Source: Terriglobia bacterium (GTDB taxonomy: Bacteria; Acidobacteriota; Terriglobia; Terriglobales; SCQP01). Taken from it: a stretch of DNA of 33,931 bases. This document shows, piece after piece, positions 15,791 through 25,247 of this stretch. The DNA lies in contig JAJPKR010000016.1 in NCBI GenBank assembly GCA_021323595.1, positions 169,286-203,216 on the forward strand. Reading direction: 5' to 3'. The notes beneath the pieces were generated by a model that saw only the letters and a list, made by a program, of their open reading frames with translations, had not been told where the DNA came from and did not search any database. Numbering within the stretch: position 1 is the stretch's first letter; each line of letters opens with the position of its first letter. A program made the translations under genes and the position numbers.

Positions 15791-16552
15791 ATGTCCGCCC
15801 TCTCGCGCGCCGCTCGCATCCCCGCCGCCGCTGCGGCATCGAATAGTCAGCTTGCTCTCGAAGCCGTGGGATTGAAGAAGGTTTACCGCTCGGGCGACGC
15901 GGCGCTCGAGGTCCTGACCGGTCTTTCGGTCCAGGTATTCAAGGGGGAAATGGTGGCCATTGTCGGCGAGTCGGGAACCGGAAAGAGCACTCTGTTGCAG
16001 TTGCTGAGCGGCCTGGACAGGCCTTCCGACGGTGACGTATACTTTGGCCAAAGATGTCTTGGCGCGCTCGACGATGACGAACTCGCCGAGTTTCGCAATC
16101 GGGAAATCGGTTTCGTGTGGCAGTCCCACTACTTGTTGCCCGAGTTCACCGCCTTGGAGAATGTCATGATGCCGTTGCTGGTGGGTGGACGCAAAGAGCG
16201 CGAGGCGGCGAGTTTGGCGGGTGCGGCTTTGGCGGACGTGGGACTGGCGGCGCGCGCCGCGCACCGCGCCGGAGAGCTCTCCGGCGGCGAACAGCAACGG
16301 GTGGGCCTCGCGCGCGCGTTGGTGAACCGGCCCTCCGTGCTGATGGCCGACGAACCGACCGGCAACCTCGATGAGAAGACCGCCGGAGCGGTTTTCGCGC
16401 TGCTGCAAGACCTGCATCGCCGGCACGGCTTGACGTCCATTCTTGTCACTCACAATTTGCCATTTGCCCGCCGTTGCAGCCGGATCTTGCGGCTGCACGA
16501 CGGCGCCTTGGAGCCGGTGACCGCTGCGAGCGGCCACGATCTAGGAACTTAG
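15791..16552 (+). CDS. lolD: LolD-type ABC transporter ATP-binding protein
   Basis: A 253-residue ABC ATPase of the MacB/LolD group. The Walker A GESGTGKST is at 59-67, the Q-loop lies in VWQSHYLLPEFT, the signature LSGGEQQR is at 163-170, Walker B VLMADEPTGNLD has catalytic E188, and the switch histidine is in LVTHN. A 20-residue alanine-rich N-terminal extension precedes the domain. The LolC/E-type permease gene lies 275 bases away in the opposite direction, so the pair is divergent rather than in the usual same-strand operon; their pairing is inferred from adjacency. The intergenic stretch holds no gene I can support. Confidence 0.9.
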   Translation: MSALSRAARIPAAAAASNSQLALEAVGLKKVYRSGDAALEVLTGLSVQVFKGEMVAIVGESGTGKSTLLQLLSGLDRPSDGDVYFGQRCLGALDDDELAEFRNREIGFVWQSHYLLPEFTALENVMMPLLVGGRKEREAASLAGAALADVGLAARAAHRAGELSGGEQQRVGLARALVNRPSVLMADEPTGNLDEKTAGAVFALLQDLHRRHGLTSILVTHNLPFARRCSRILRLHDGALEPVTAASGHDLGT

Positions 16553-16559
16553 AAAACAA

Positions 16560-16584
16560 CTCGGCCGAACCAGGGGCGGCCGAG
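16560..16584. promoter_or_regulatory. Perfect 8-bp inverted repeat with 9-base spacer ahead of clpC
   Basis: CTCGGCCG and CGGCCGAG are separated by nine bases, between the lolD stop and the clpC start. The stem could be a terminator-like hairpin for lolD, although no T tract follows, or an operator or leader hairpin controlling clpC. The nine-base spacing recalls the HrcA/CIRCE operator, but the arm sequence is different. Confidence 0.45.
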
Positions 16585-16603
16585 CCGGGGGAAGACTGGG
16601 ACC

Positions 16604-19029
<2,426 letters not shown>

Positions 19030-19033
<4 letters not shown>

Positions 19034-19830
19034 TCGCGGCGCTGGCCGCGCTCATCTTCTGCGCCGCCCCTTCGCCCGCGCGCCCCGCGTCCGGCTCGCC
19101 GCCCAGCGCCGAGTCCATTCGCGCCGTCGCCGTGCGCAACTTCAGCGCCGATGCCGAGAACCTCTGGCGCTACTCCCATCTCGAGACAGAAGTCGTTACC
19201 AAGAACGGCCGCACCACGCGCCGCAAGCTCTGGGTCTATTACGTCAACGGGCATCAGGTCAGCATCACGCTGGCCGTCAACGGCCGCGCGGTCAGCGGCG
19301 CGCAACTTGCCCAGGAGCGCCACGCCGCCCAGATGCGCGCCGCCGACCTGCGGCTCCGGCCCCCTCCGCCCTCTGGATCGCTAGTCTTCAACGGCCGTGC
19401 CTATCCGTTCGCCAAATTGGCAGGGGATTATCTCTACGCACCGGCGCGCGTCGAGCAGTGGCGCGGGCGCACCACTTGGATCTACCCGGTGACTCCCAAC
19501 CCCAACGCTCCGGCGCGCTCCCGCGAAGAGCAGGTGCTGCTCTCCTCCGAGGGCGAGGTATGGGTGGACGCCCAAGACCTCCATGTCGTTCGCATCTCTT
19601 TGCACACGTTCGAGCCGGTGAAATATTTTTTGGGCATTCTCGCCACCGTCCATTCCGCGCATCTCGATCTGCAACTGCAAAGAATTTCGCCAGGGGAATG
19701 GATGCCCGACCGAACCGACTTCGCCTTCGACGCCACCATTCTGGTGTTCAAGCGCCTGCGGCAGTCGAAACTGCAAACCTTCACCGATTTTCAGCCGCTC
19801 CCCGCCTCGGGAACGCCGTCTTTACCGTAG
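19030..19830 (+). CDS. Secreted protein of unknown function, lipoprotein-sorting-like beta fold
   Basis: A 266-residue protein whose ATG overlaps the clpC stop as ATGA. An N-terminal signal sequence (MIAALAALIFCAAPSPARPA) predicts export to the periplasm. The rest is a run of beta strands (HLETEVVTKNGRTTRRKLWVYYVNG is the first part), with the closing pattern VWVDAQDLHVVRISLHT, ATVHSAHLDLQLQRI, WMPDRTDFAFDATI. This looks like proteins with a LolA/LppX-like half-barrel that are common and uncharacterised in Acidobacteriota. No catalytic motif is seen. Its place behind clpC and not far from bamD may reflect an envelope role, but the operon spacing is the only support. Confidence 0.72.
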
Positions 19831-19832
19831 AA

Positions 19833-20390
19833 TTGAAGCAGGAGCTTGGCGGGTCCCTCATTTTGCCGCAAAAATTCGCGAGCTGGCTTAGTCGTGTCTT
19901 GCGTGGATGGACGCCGGTGGCAGCGGTTTGCGCGGCCATTTTCTTGCTGTCGCGCGACTCGAATTCCGGTCGTCACAGCGCCGAAGTTCTGAGCTGGTTC
20001 TTGTGGCTCTTCCACGCCGCTACACCGGAGCGGATCGCCGCCTGGAACGAGCCCTTCCGCAAGCTCTGCCATTTCAGCGTATACCTCATCCTCGGCTTGA
20101 TCACCTATCGCGCCCTGGCCCTCGATCGCGGGCCGCGCTTTCGATTTTCTTCCGCCCTTGGCTCGCTGCTCTTCGTTTTTCTTTACGCCTCGAGCGACGA
20201 ACTGCACCAGAGCTTCGTCCCGGGCCGGGGCGTCGAATTCAGCGATGTGCTGCTCGACACCCTGGGCGCCGCCATCGGCCTGGCCATCTTGTGGTTCTAC
20301 CTCTCGCGTCGCTATCCGCAGCAGCCCACGCCGCCGCATCCTGAAGCCGCTTTACCCGCTTTCAAGAGACACCCGGAACGGCTGAGATGA
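19833..20390 (+). CDS. VanZ-like membrane protein
   Basis: About 185 residues with four hydrophobic segments (VAAVCAAIFLLS, LCHFSVYLILGLITYRAL, LGSLLFVFLYASSDELHQSF, LLDTLGAAIGLAILWFYL). The conserved polar signature of VanZ-like proteins is clear: FRKLCHFSVY, SSDELHQSFVPGR and SDVLLDTLGAAIG. The biochemical role of this family is unsettled; VanZ itself gives low-level teicoplanin resistance. No ATG is available: TTG at 19833, used here, and TTG at 19863 are the candidates and neither has a good ribosome-binding site, so the start is uncertain. It lies two bases after the preceding gene and is probably cotranscribed. Confidence 0.8.
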   Translation: MKQELGGSLILPQKFASWLSRVLRGWTPVAAVCAAIFLLSRDSNSGRHSAEVLSWFLWLFHAATPERIAAWNEPFRKLCHFSVYLILGLITYRALALDRGPRFRFSSALGSLLFVFLYASSDELHQSFVPGRGVEFSDVLLDTLGAAIGLAILWFYLSRRYPQQPTPPHPEAALPAFKRHPERLR

Positions 20391-20580
20391 ACCGCGGTGC
20401 GGGGCATCCGGCGCCGCCCGGAGACCCAGAGGGGCGATTCCCACCGTTCCGCGACGACAGCGAGCGGAAGAGCCTTGCCGCTTTTCGCCCCAGCCGGGGT
20501 TCAACTTGTCGTAAACTGAGCAAGTAAATTCGCCACCTTGGGCGGACCCTCCATCGCTTCGGCTCGCGGAGGTGTCGCGC

Positions 20581-22095
20581 GTGGCGCCGGCGCCGATGAG
20601 ACGTTTTTGGATCTTCCCCCTAGCGGCAGCCTTGTGCTTCGCAAGCGCCGGCTGCCTCTTCGGTCATCACGCCAATATCAATCCCCTGGCCGGCGTCAAT
20701 TCCGCCCAGCCCGACAAGGACCTTTTCGACAAGGCCATGTCGGACCTGGCGAAGGGCAAGTTCACCGTCTCCCGCCTGCTGCTGCAAACCCTGATCAACT
20801 CCTACCCGGATAGCGAGTACTTGGCGCGCGCCAAGCTGGCCATTGCCGATAGCTGGTTCCGTGAAGGCGGCACCGAGGGTCTGGCCCAAGCCGAGGCGGA
20901 ATACCGCGACTTCATCACCTTCTTTCCCACCATGAAGGAGGCGCAAGAGGCGCAGTTGAAGATCGCCGAGATTCATTTCCGCCAGCTCCAAAAGCCCGAT
21001 CGTGACAACAGCGAGGCCGTGGCGGCCGAGCAGGATCTGCGCACGTTCCTGATCAATTATCCCGACGGCCCGATGGCCAAGCAGGCGCGGGAGATGCTGC
21101 GCCAGGTGGACGAGGTGCTCGCTGAAGGCGAGTTCCGCATCGCCAGCTTCTACATGCTGCGCGACGAATTTCGCGCGGCGCAGAGCCGCCTCGAAGATTT
21201 GCTCGAGAAATACCCCCTCTACAGCCGGGGGGACGAAGCGACCGCGATGCTGGCGCATTCGTACCTTGTCACCTCCAGCCGTTACGCTTGGGCGGTGAAG
21301 TACGAATTCAATCCCTTGATGAAAAAGCTGATGCAGGATAACGAGAGCAACGATCGCGCGCTCGCGGAAAAATACTACGAGCGGCTGATCGAGCGTTATC
21401 CGCTGAGCCCGGAGGTCAAGCCGGCGGAAAAGGAATTGGCGGCGCTGCATGCGCCCATTCCCAAACCGTCCCCGCAAGCGGTGGCCTTCAATCGCCGCGA
21501 GCTGGCCAGCCGGACCGAGCCGACCCGCTTCGAGCGCTGGACGGGCATGTTCCGGGGCCGGCCGATCACGGAACTGGATCGTGCCGACAAGGTCGGCAAT
21601 CCGCCCTTGGGCGCGCCCTCGAATACCGCGCCCATGACCGCGCAAGCCGAGTTGGCGCAACTGACCGGCGCTTCCTCGGCCGGTGCGCCCGGCGCCGCCG
21701 CCGGCGGGCCCAGCGCCGCCAGCGGCGCCCTGCAATTGCAGTCGGTGGGCTCGGGCGGTTTTCAAGATCCCAACAGCGTCGTCACGCCGACGGCCACGGA
21801 GGCCACGGACGTGAACAGCGATTCTCAGAACGTAACCGCCAGCGTCGTCAACGACCCGATTCCCGGCGCGCCCAAGATTCCCAGCGGCAATCTCACGCCC
21901 GACGAACTCGACCGCCTCCAGCACGAGCAATTGCTGGCCGATGAAGTTCATCGCAGCGTTCCCTTCCCGCACTCGATCAAGCTCAATCGGCGGCAGCGTG
22001 CGGTCCTGGAGAAGTTCGAGAAGCGAGTGCCCGGCGCGCAGGCGGCGAAGCCGCCCGCTGCAAAGCCAGCGCCGCCGCCATCGCCCGGCCTGTAG
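20581..22095 (+). CDS. bamD: BamD-like outer-membrane assembly lipoprotein with long C-terminal extension
   Basis: A 504-residue lipoprotein. GTG at 20581 has GGAGG eight bases upstream and gives a signal peptide ending FASAGC, with lipidation at C25. Residues about 45-300 are TPR-like repeats of the BamD/YfiO family (FDKAMSDLAKGKFTVSRLLLQTLINSYPDS, part of the first repeat, and SRLEDLLEKYPLYS later), which scaffold the BamA complex at the outer membrane. The last 200 residues are a low-complexity tail rich in Ala, Pro, Gly and Ser, with short acidic and basic pieces, not present in E. coli BamD of about 245 residues. The role of this tail is unknown. IspF starts six bases downstream. Confidence 0.86.
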   Translation: MAPAPMRRFWIFPLAAALCFASAGCLFGHHANINPLAGVNSAQPDKDLFDKAMSDLAKGKFTVSRLLLQTLINSYPDSEYLARAKLAIADSWFREGGTEGLAQAEAEYRDFITFFPTMKEAQEAQLKIAEIHFRQLQKPDRDNSEAVAAEQDLRTFLINYPDGPMAKQAREMLRQVDEVLAEGEFRIASFYMLRDEFRAAQSRLEDLLEKYPLYSRGDEATAMLAHSYLVTSSRYAWAVKYEFNPLMKKLMQDNESNDRALAEKYYERLIERYPLSPEVKPAEKELAALHAPIPKPSPQAVAFNRRELASRTEPTRFERWTGMFRGRPITELDRADKVGNPPLGAPSNTAPMTAQAELAQLTGASSAGAPGAAAGGPSAASGALQLQSVGSGGFQDPNSVVTPTATEATDVNSDSQNVTASVVNDPIPGAPKIPSGNLTPDELDRLQHEQLLADEVHRSVPFPHSIKLNRRQRAVLEKFEKRVPGAQAAKPPAAKPAPPPSPGL

Positions 22096-22101
22096 CCGGC
22101 C

Positions 22102-23121
22102 GTGCCGGCGCTTTTCCCATTTCGCATCGGCTTCGGCTGGGATTCCCACGCCTTCGCCGCCGGCCGCCGCCTCTGGCTTGGCGGCATCGAGATTCCTCAT
22201 GATCGCGGCCTCGCCGGTCACAGCGACGGCGACGTGCTGCTGCATGCATTGGCCGACGCCCTGCTGGGCGCGCTCGCGCTCGGCGATATCGGCACCCATT
22301 TCCCTCCCGAGGCCGAAGCGCTGCGCGACGCCCCGAGCGCGCAGTTCGTGCGCCACGCTTTGAGCCTGGCGCAGCGCCAGGGCTGGCGCGTCGGCAACGT
22401 GGATGCCACCGTGATTCTCGCGCGCCCCAAGCTCGCCCCGCTGCGGGCGGCGCTGCAGGAATCCATCGCCGAACTGCTCGGCATTGACGGCGGCCAGGTC
22501 TCGATCAAGGCCAAGACGCCCGAAGGCTTGCCTTGGGACGATCTGGCCGTCGCCGAATGCGTCGTCTTGCTCTTCCGCCCCGCACCGGCCCCCCGGCGAA
22601 TCGGTTCGAATTTAGGCCCGCGGCGCGGCGGCGACGCGCGACCCCGGCAGCGTCAGCGGCAGTCGGCGATCAGTTCGAAGCGGCGGCGACCGCCGGTCGC
22701 GACCAGGGCGGTGTCGCGGCTGCGCCCGATCAACGGAACCGCATCGCCATTGGCGCGCACCGCGCGCACCTCGCGCCCCGGCGGCAGCCGGAATTTGACC
22801 GCCAGCTCCGCCGGCGCCGCGCGGCCCTCGCAGACCACCTCCGCAACCGCGCGCCCGCGCGCCAGTTCGCCCGCCATCCGCAGGCGCACGCGCCCCCAGC
22901 GCGTGGGCGCGTCGTCGAGGCGAATTTCACGGCCCGAAGCCAGCCACCGCCGGGGCACGCCCTTGGCCAGCTCGAGACGGTCCCGGTCGGGATGCTCGAG
23001 CGCCAACATCCAGCGGACGAGCAGAGGAATCGTTTGCTGCGCGGGAATGCAAAACAGCGGCATGCCGCCGGTCAGCCCCGCCACTTCCCCCGCCGTCCAA
23101 CTGCCGGGCGTGTGGTCGTGA
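22102..23121 (+). CDS. ispF: 2-C-methyl-D-erythritol 2,4-cyclodiphosphate synthase; reading frame runs on past the normal end
   Basis: The first 160 residues are a complete IspF, starting at GTG. GWDSHAF provides metal ligands D and H, GHSDGDVLLHALADALLGAL holds the third histidine ligand, GDIGTHFP and IKAKTPEGL are family signatures, and the domain ends near VVLLFRP at about 22581. It cyclises CDP-ME-2-phosphate in the MEP isoprenoid pathway. The frame then stays open for 180 more arginine- and serine-rich residues that are antisense to the convergent gene from 22653. A run of six C at 22589-22594 precedes a TAG at 22613-22615 in the next frame; one C fewer would end the protein at about 170 residues. 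The extension is probably not real. Confidence 0.85.
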   Translation: MPALFPFRIGFGWDSHAFAAGRRLWLGGIEIPHDRGLAGHSDGDVLLHALADALLGALALGDIGTHFPPEAEALRDAPSAQFVRHALSLAQRQGWRVGNVDATVILARPKLAPLRAALQESIAELLGIDGGQVSIKAKTPEGLPWDDLAVAECVVLLFRPAPAPRRIGSNLGPRRGGDARPRQRQRQSAISSKRRRPPVATRAVSRLRPINGTASPLARTARTSRPGGSRNLTASSAGAARPSQTTSATARPRASSPAIRRRTRPQRVGASSRRISRPEASHRRGTPLASSRRSRSGCSSANIQRTSRGIVCCAGMQNSGMPPVSPATSPAVQLPGVWS

Positions 23122-25094
23122 TAGCGGTGCGAGTACAAGAACAGTAGAAATTCGTCGATGCGGTCGAGGCGCAGGAGCGCCAGCGCGTAGCCGTAGGAGA
23201 TGAAGCCGAGAATGTCGCGGCCGGTCGGATGCGGCCGCTCCATGTTCGCCACCACGCCGAGCGTCGTGCCGCCATAAGCCCGCATGCAGTCGATCACGGC
23301 ATTCGCCAGATCGTCCGGCAGCACGCCGGGCTGGAGCAGCTCGCAATACGGGCGGTGCGCCCAGCGCTGCGGGCTCGGCCGCTCCCGCGCCAACGATTCC
23401 CACACCGTCAGCCGCGCCCCCGCATACGGCGGAACGAAGGGCGGCGTCAGATCGCGGCGAATGCCGGCGCGCACGGCGGCGATCAGCCTCGACTGCAGGC
23501 GGTCCGCGCGGCGCTGCCATTCCGCCGCCGGCCGCGCCAGGCCGACGCCGGGGCGCGCGTGCCCGAGCGCGCGCCAGGCTTGCGCCAAGTCCCGCCAGCC
23601 GCGCACCGCCATGGCGCTGTTGCCGAAATACGGCAGCCACCACACTTGCGGCCGCGGCGCCAGGCAAGAGTCCGACTCGCTCCAGCCGTGAATCAGCCCA
23701 TGGCCCGGATCGCTCGCGGGCAGGCGCAGGCCCTCGTCGTGCAGCTGCGCCAGCAGGCCGGCGCAGGCTTCGATCTTTTCCCGGTGCCGCAGCAGCAGCG
23801 CGCCGTCGCCCGTATAAGCGAGATAGCGCGCCACCAGCGAAAGCGTCAGCCCGTACTGGCCGGTTTCCGGCCCGCGCATGTCGATCAATCCATCGGCCGC
23901 GGTGTAGTCGCCGAAGTATTGGTCGATCACGGCGCGCGCCATCTCGAACCGGCCCCATTCGAGATTCGCGCCAACCGACATCGTGAAGATGTCTTGAAAG
24001 CCGTCGTATTCCGAGCCGGCATAGTCGCGATCCACGGCGCCATATTTCGGATAAACGCCGCCAGGACGGACCATCAGCTCCTTGGCGAATGCGTGCCGCG
24101 CCATCGCCGCCCAGGCCGGGTCCGGAAGCGCCGCCTCGCACATATCGCCGAGCTCGCGCCGCCAATCCTGAGCGAACCGCAGGAGGGCGCGATAGAACTC
24201 TTCGGGTGCGGGCGCCGCGCGGCGCGGAGGAAAGGGCGGGTACGTGTGGCCGTAAACGACCCGCGCCATGCGGCCCTGGCGCACCTCGCAGGTGCGATGC
24301 CACGTCTGCACGATGAACTTGTCTTGGAACTCCCCGCGCAGGCGCGGATCGGCGAACACGATGACTTCGAAATATTCCGGCGGATTGTCATCGCTCGGCG
24401 GCGCGGCGCCGGCCGGCCTGGCCGCGGGCTCGATCGGCATCACCTTGCGCGCGGCGGGCAGGCCTTCGCCGAGGATCCCTTCCCAGCGGCGCTCGACCCT
24501 CCCGGCGATCTCGGGGACGAACTGGGAGGGATGGTACGTGCGCGTGTCGCCGCCCGGGAACACCGGTTGGGTATCGTACGCGGCCTTGTTGCCGACGAAG
24601 GTCGTCCACGGCGGCCGACGGGAAAACCGGCTCGGCGCCGGCGGCGGCGATCCCAACGGCGGCGCCGCCTCGCGCACTTGCTCCGGATCCGGCTCGCCGC
24701 CGGCCAACAGCCGCTCCGCCAGCAGATCGCGCGGCGACATGCCGATCTCGCGCAGGCTCAGCCCGAGGTAGGGCGCGGCGGCGGTGGCGAACGCCGGCTC
24801 GGCCGTCTTGGCGAGCACAACGCTGTCGCCATGGTCGGCGACAAACGTGATCGCACCGTCGCGCCGGCGCAGGTCTTCGTAAACCCGCCAGCCGGCGCCA
24901 TCCGGCTCGCGGAACTCGCACAGCAAGGTATGGCCTGCGATATCGGGCGAGGGGCCGGGCCGCGTTCGCGGCGCGGACCGGCGGGGCGCGGTCGCGGCGG
25001 GCGAATCCGGCGGCGGGGATCCCGATGCCGTCACCGAAAGGGCCTTCCAGCCGGCGGCGGCGGCCATGTCACGAAGGAACTTGCGCCGGTGCAT
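22653..25094 (-). CDS. Tat-exported protein with a six-hairpin glycosidase-like domain
   Basis: An 813-residue protein with a twin-arginine signal (HRRKFLRDM followed by a weakly hydrophobic stretch). Residues about 30-330 have mixed alpha/beta content that I do not recognise. Residues about 330-720 show helix-loop-helix repeats with acidic and aromatic loops (GSEYDGFQDIFTMSVGANLE, YLAYTGDGALLLRHREKIEA, GHGLIHGWSESDSC, WWLPYFGNSAMAVRGW), a pattern of (alpha/alpha)6-barrel glycoside hydrolases. The last 90 residues form a beta domain (RWGRVRLRMAGELARGRAVAE), as is common after such barrels. Substrate and family number cannot be assigned. ATG at 25094; the TgpA-like gene ends 153 bases upstream on the same strand. 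Confidence 0.68.
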   Translation of the reverse strand: MHRRKFLRDMAAAAGWKALSVTASGSPPPDSPAATAPRRSAPRTRPGPSPDIAGHTLLCEFREPDGAGWRVYEDLRRRDGAITFVADHGDSVVLAKTAEPAFATAAAPYLGLSLREIGMSPRDLLAERLLAGGEPDPEQVREAAPPLGSPPPAPSRFSRRPPWTTFVGNKAAYDTQPVFPGGDTRTYHPSQFVPEIAGRVERRWEGILGEGLPAARKVMPIEPAARPAGAAPPSDDNPPEYFEVIVFADPRLRGEFQDKFIVQTWHRTCEVRQGRMARVVYGHTYPPFPPRRAAPAPEEFYRALLRFAQDWRRELGDMCEAALPDPAWAAMARHAFAKELMVRPGGVYPKYGAVDRDYAGSEYDGFQDIFTMSVGANLEWGRFEMARAVIDQYFGDYTAADGLIDMRGPETGQYGLTLSLVARYLAYTGDGALLLRHREKIEACAGLLAQLHDEGLRLPASDPGHGLIHGWSESDSCLAPRPQVWWLPYFGNSAMAVRGWRDLAQAWRALGHARPGVGLARPAAEWQRRADRLQSRLIAAVRAGIRRDLTPPFVPPYAGARLTVWESLARERPSPQRWAHRPYCELLQPGVLPDDLANAVIDCMRAYGGTTLGVVANMERPHPTGRDILGFISYGYALALLRLDRIDEFLLFLYSHRYHDHTPGSWTAGEVAGLTGGMPLFCIPAQQTIPLLVRWMLALEHPDRDRLELAKGVPRRWLASGREIRLDDAPTRWGRVRLRMAGELARGRAVAEVVCEGRAAPAELAVKFRLPPGREVRAVRANGDAVPLIGRSRDTALVATGGRRRFELIADCR

Positions 25095-25247
25095 GGGAAA
25101 TGAGCCCGGAGGCGAACCGAAACGGATACTGTATATTGCATCCGTACCGCGTGCAACAGCTTTGTCTGCAAGGTGCGAAGCTTGGCCGGGGCAAGTAAAG
25201 CGAGCACAGCCTCGCGCGGTCGCTTATCTTGGGCGCCGGCGGCGAAC

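Noticed and set aside
16560-16584. CIRCE (HrcA) operator
   Set aside because: Only the nine-base spacing agrees; the arms lack the TTAGCACTC/GAGTGCTAA sequence.
23229-25103. 624-residue plus-strand frame opposite the Tat-exported protein
   Set aside because: Arg/Ala/His-rich shadow of the minus-strand gene caused by high GC at third positions; no domain or start signal.
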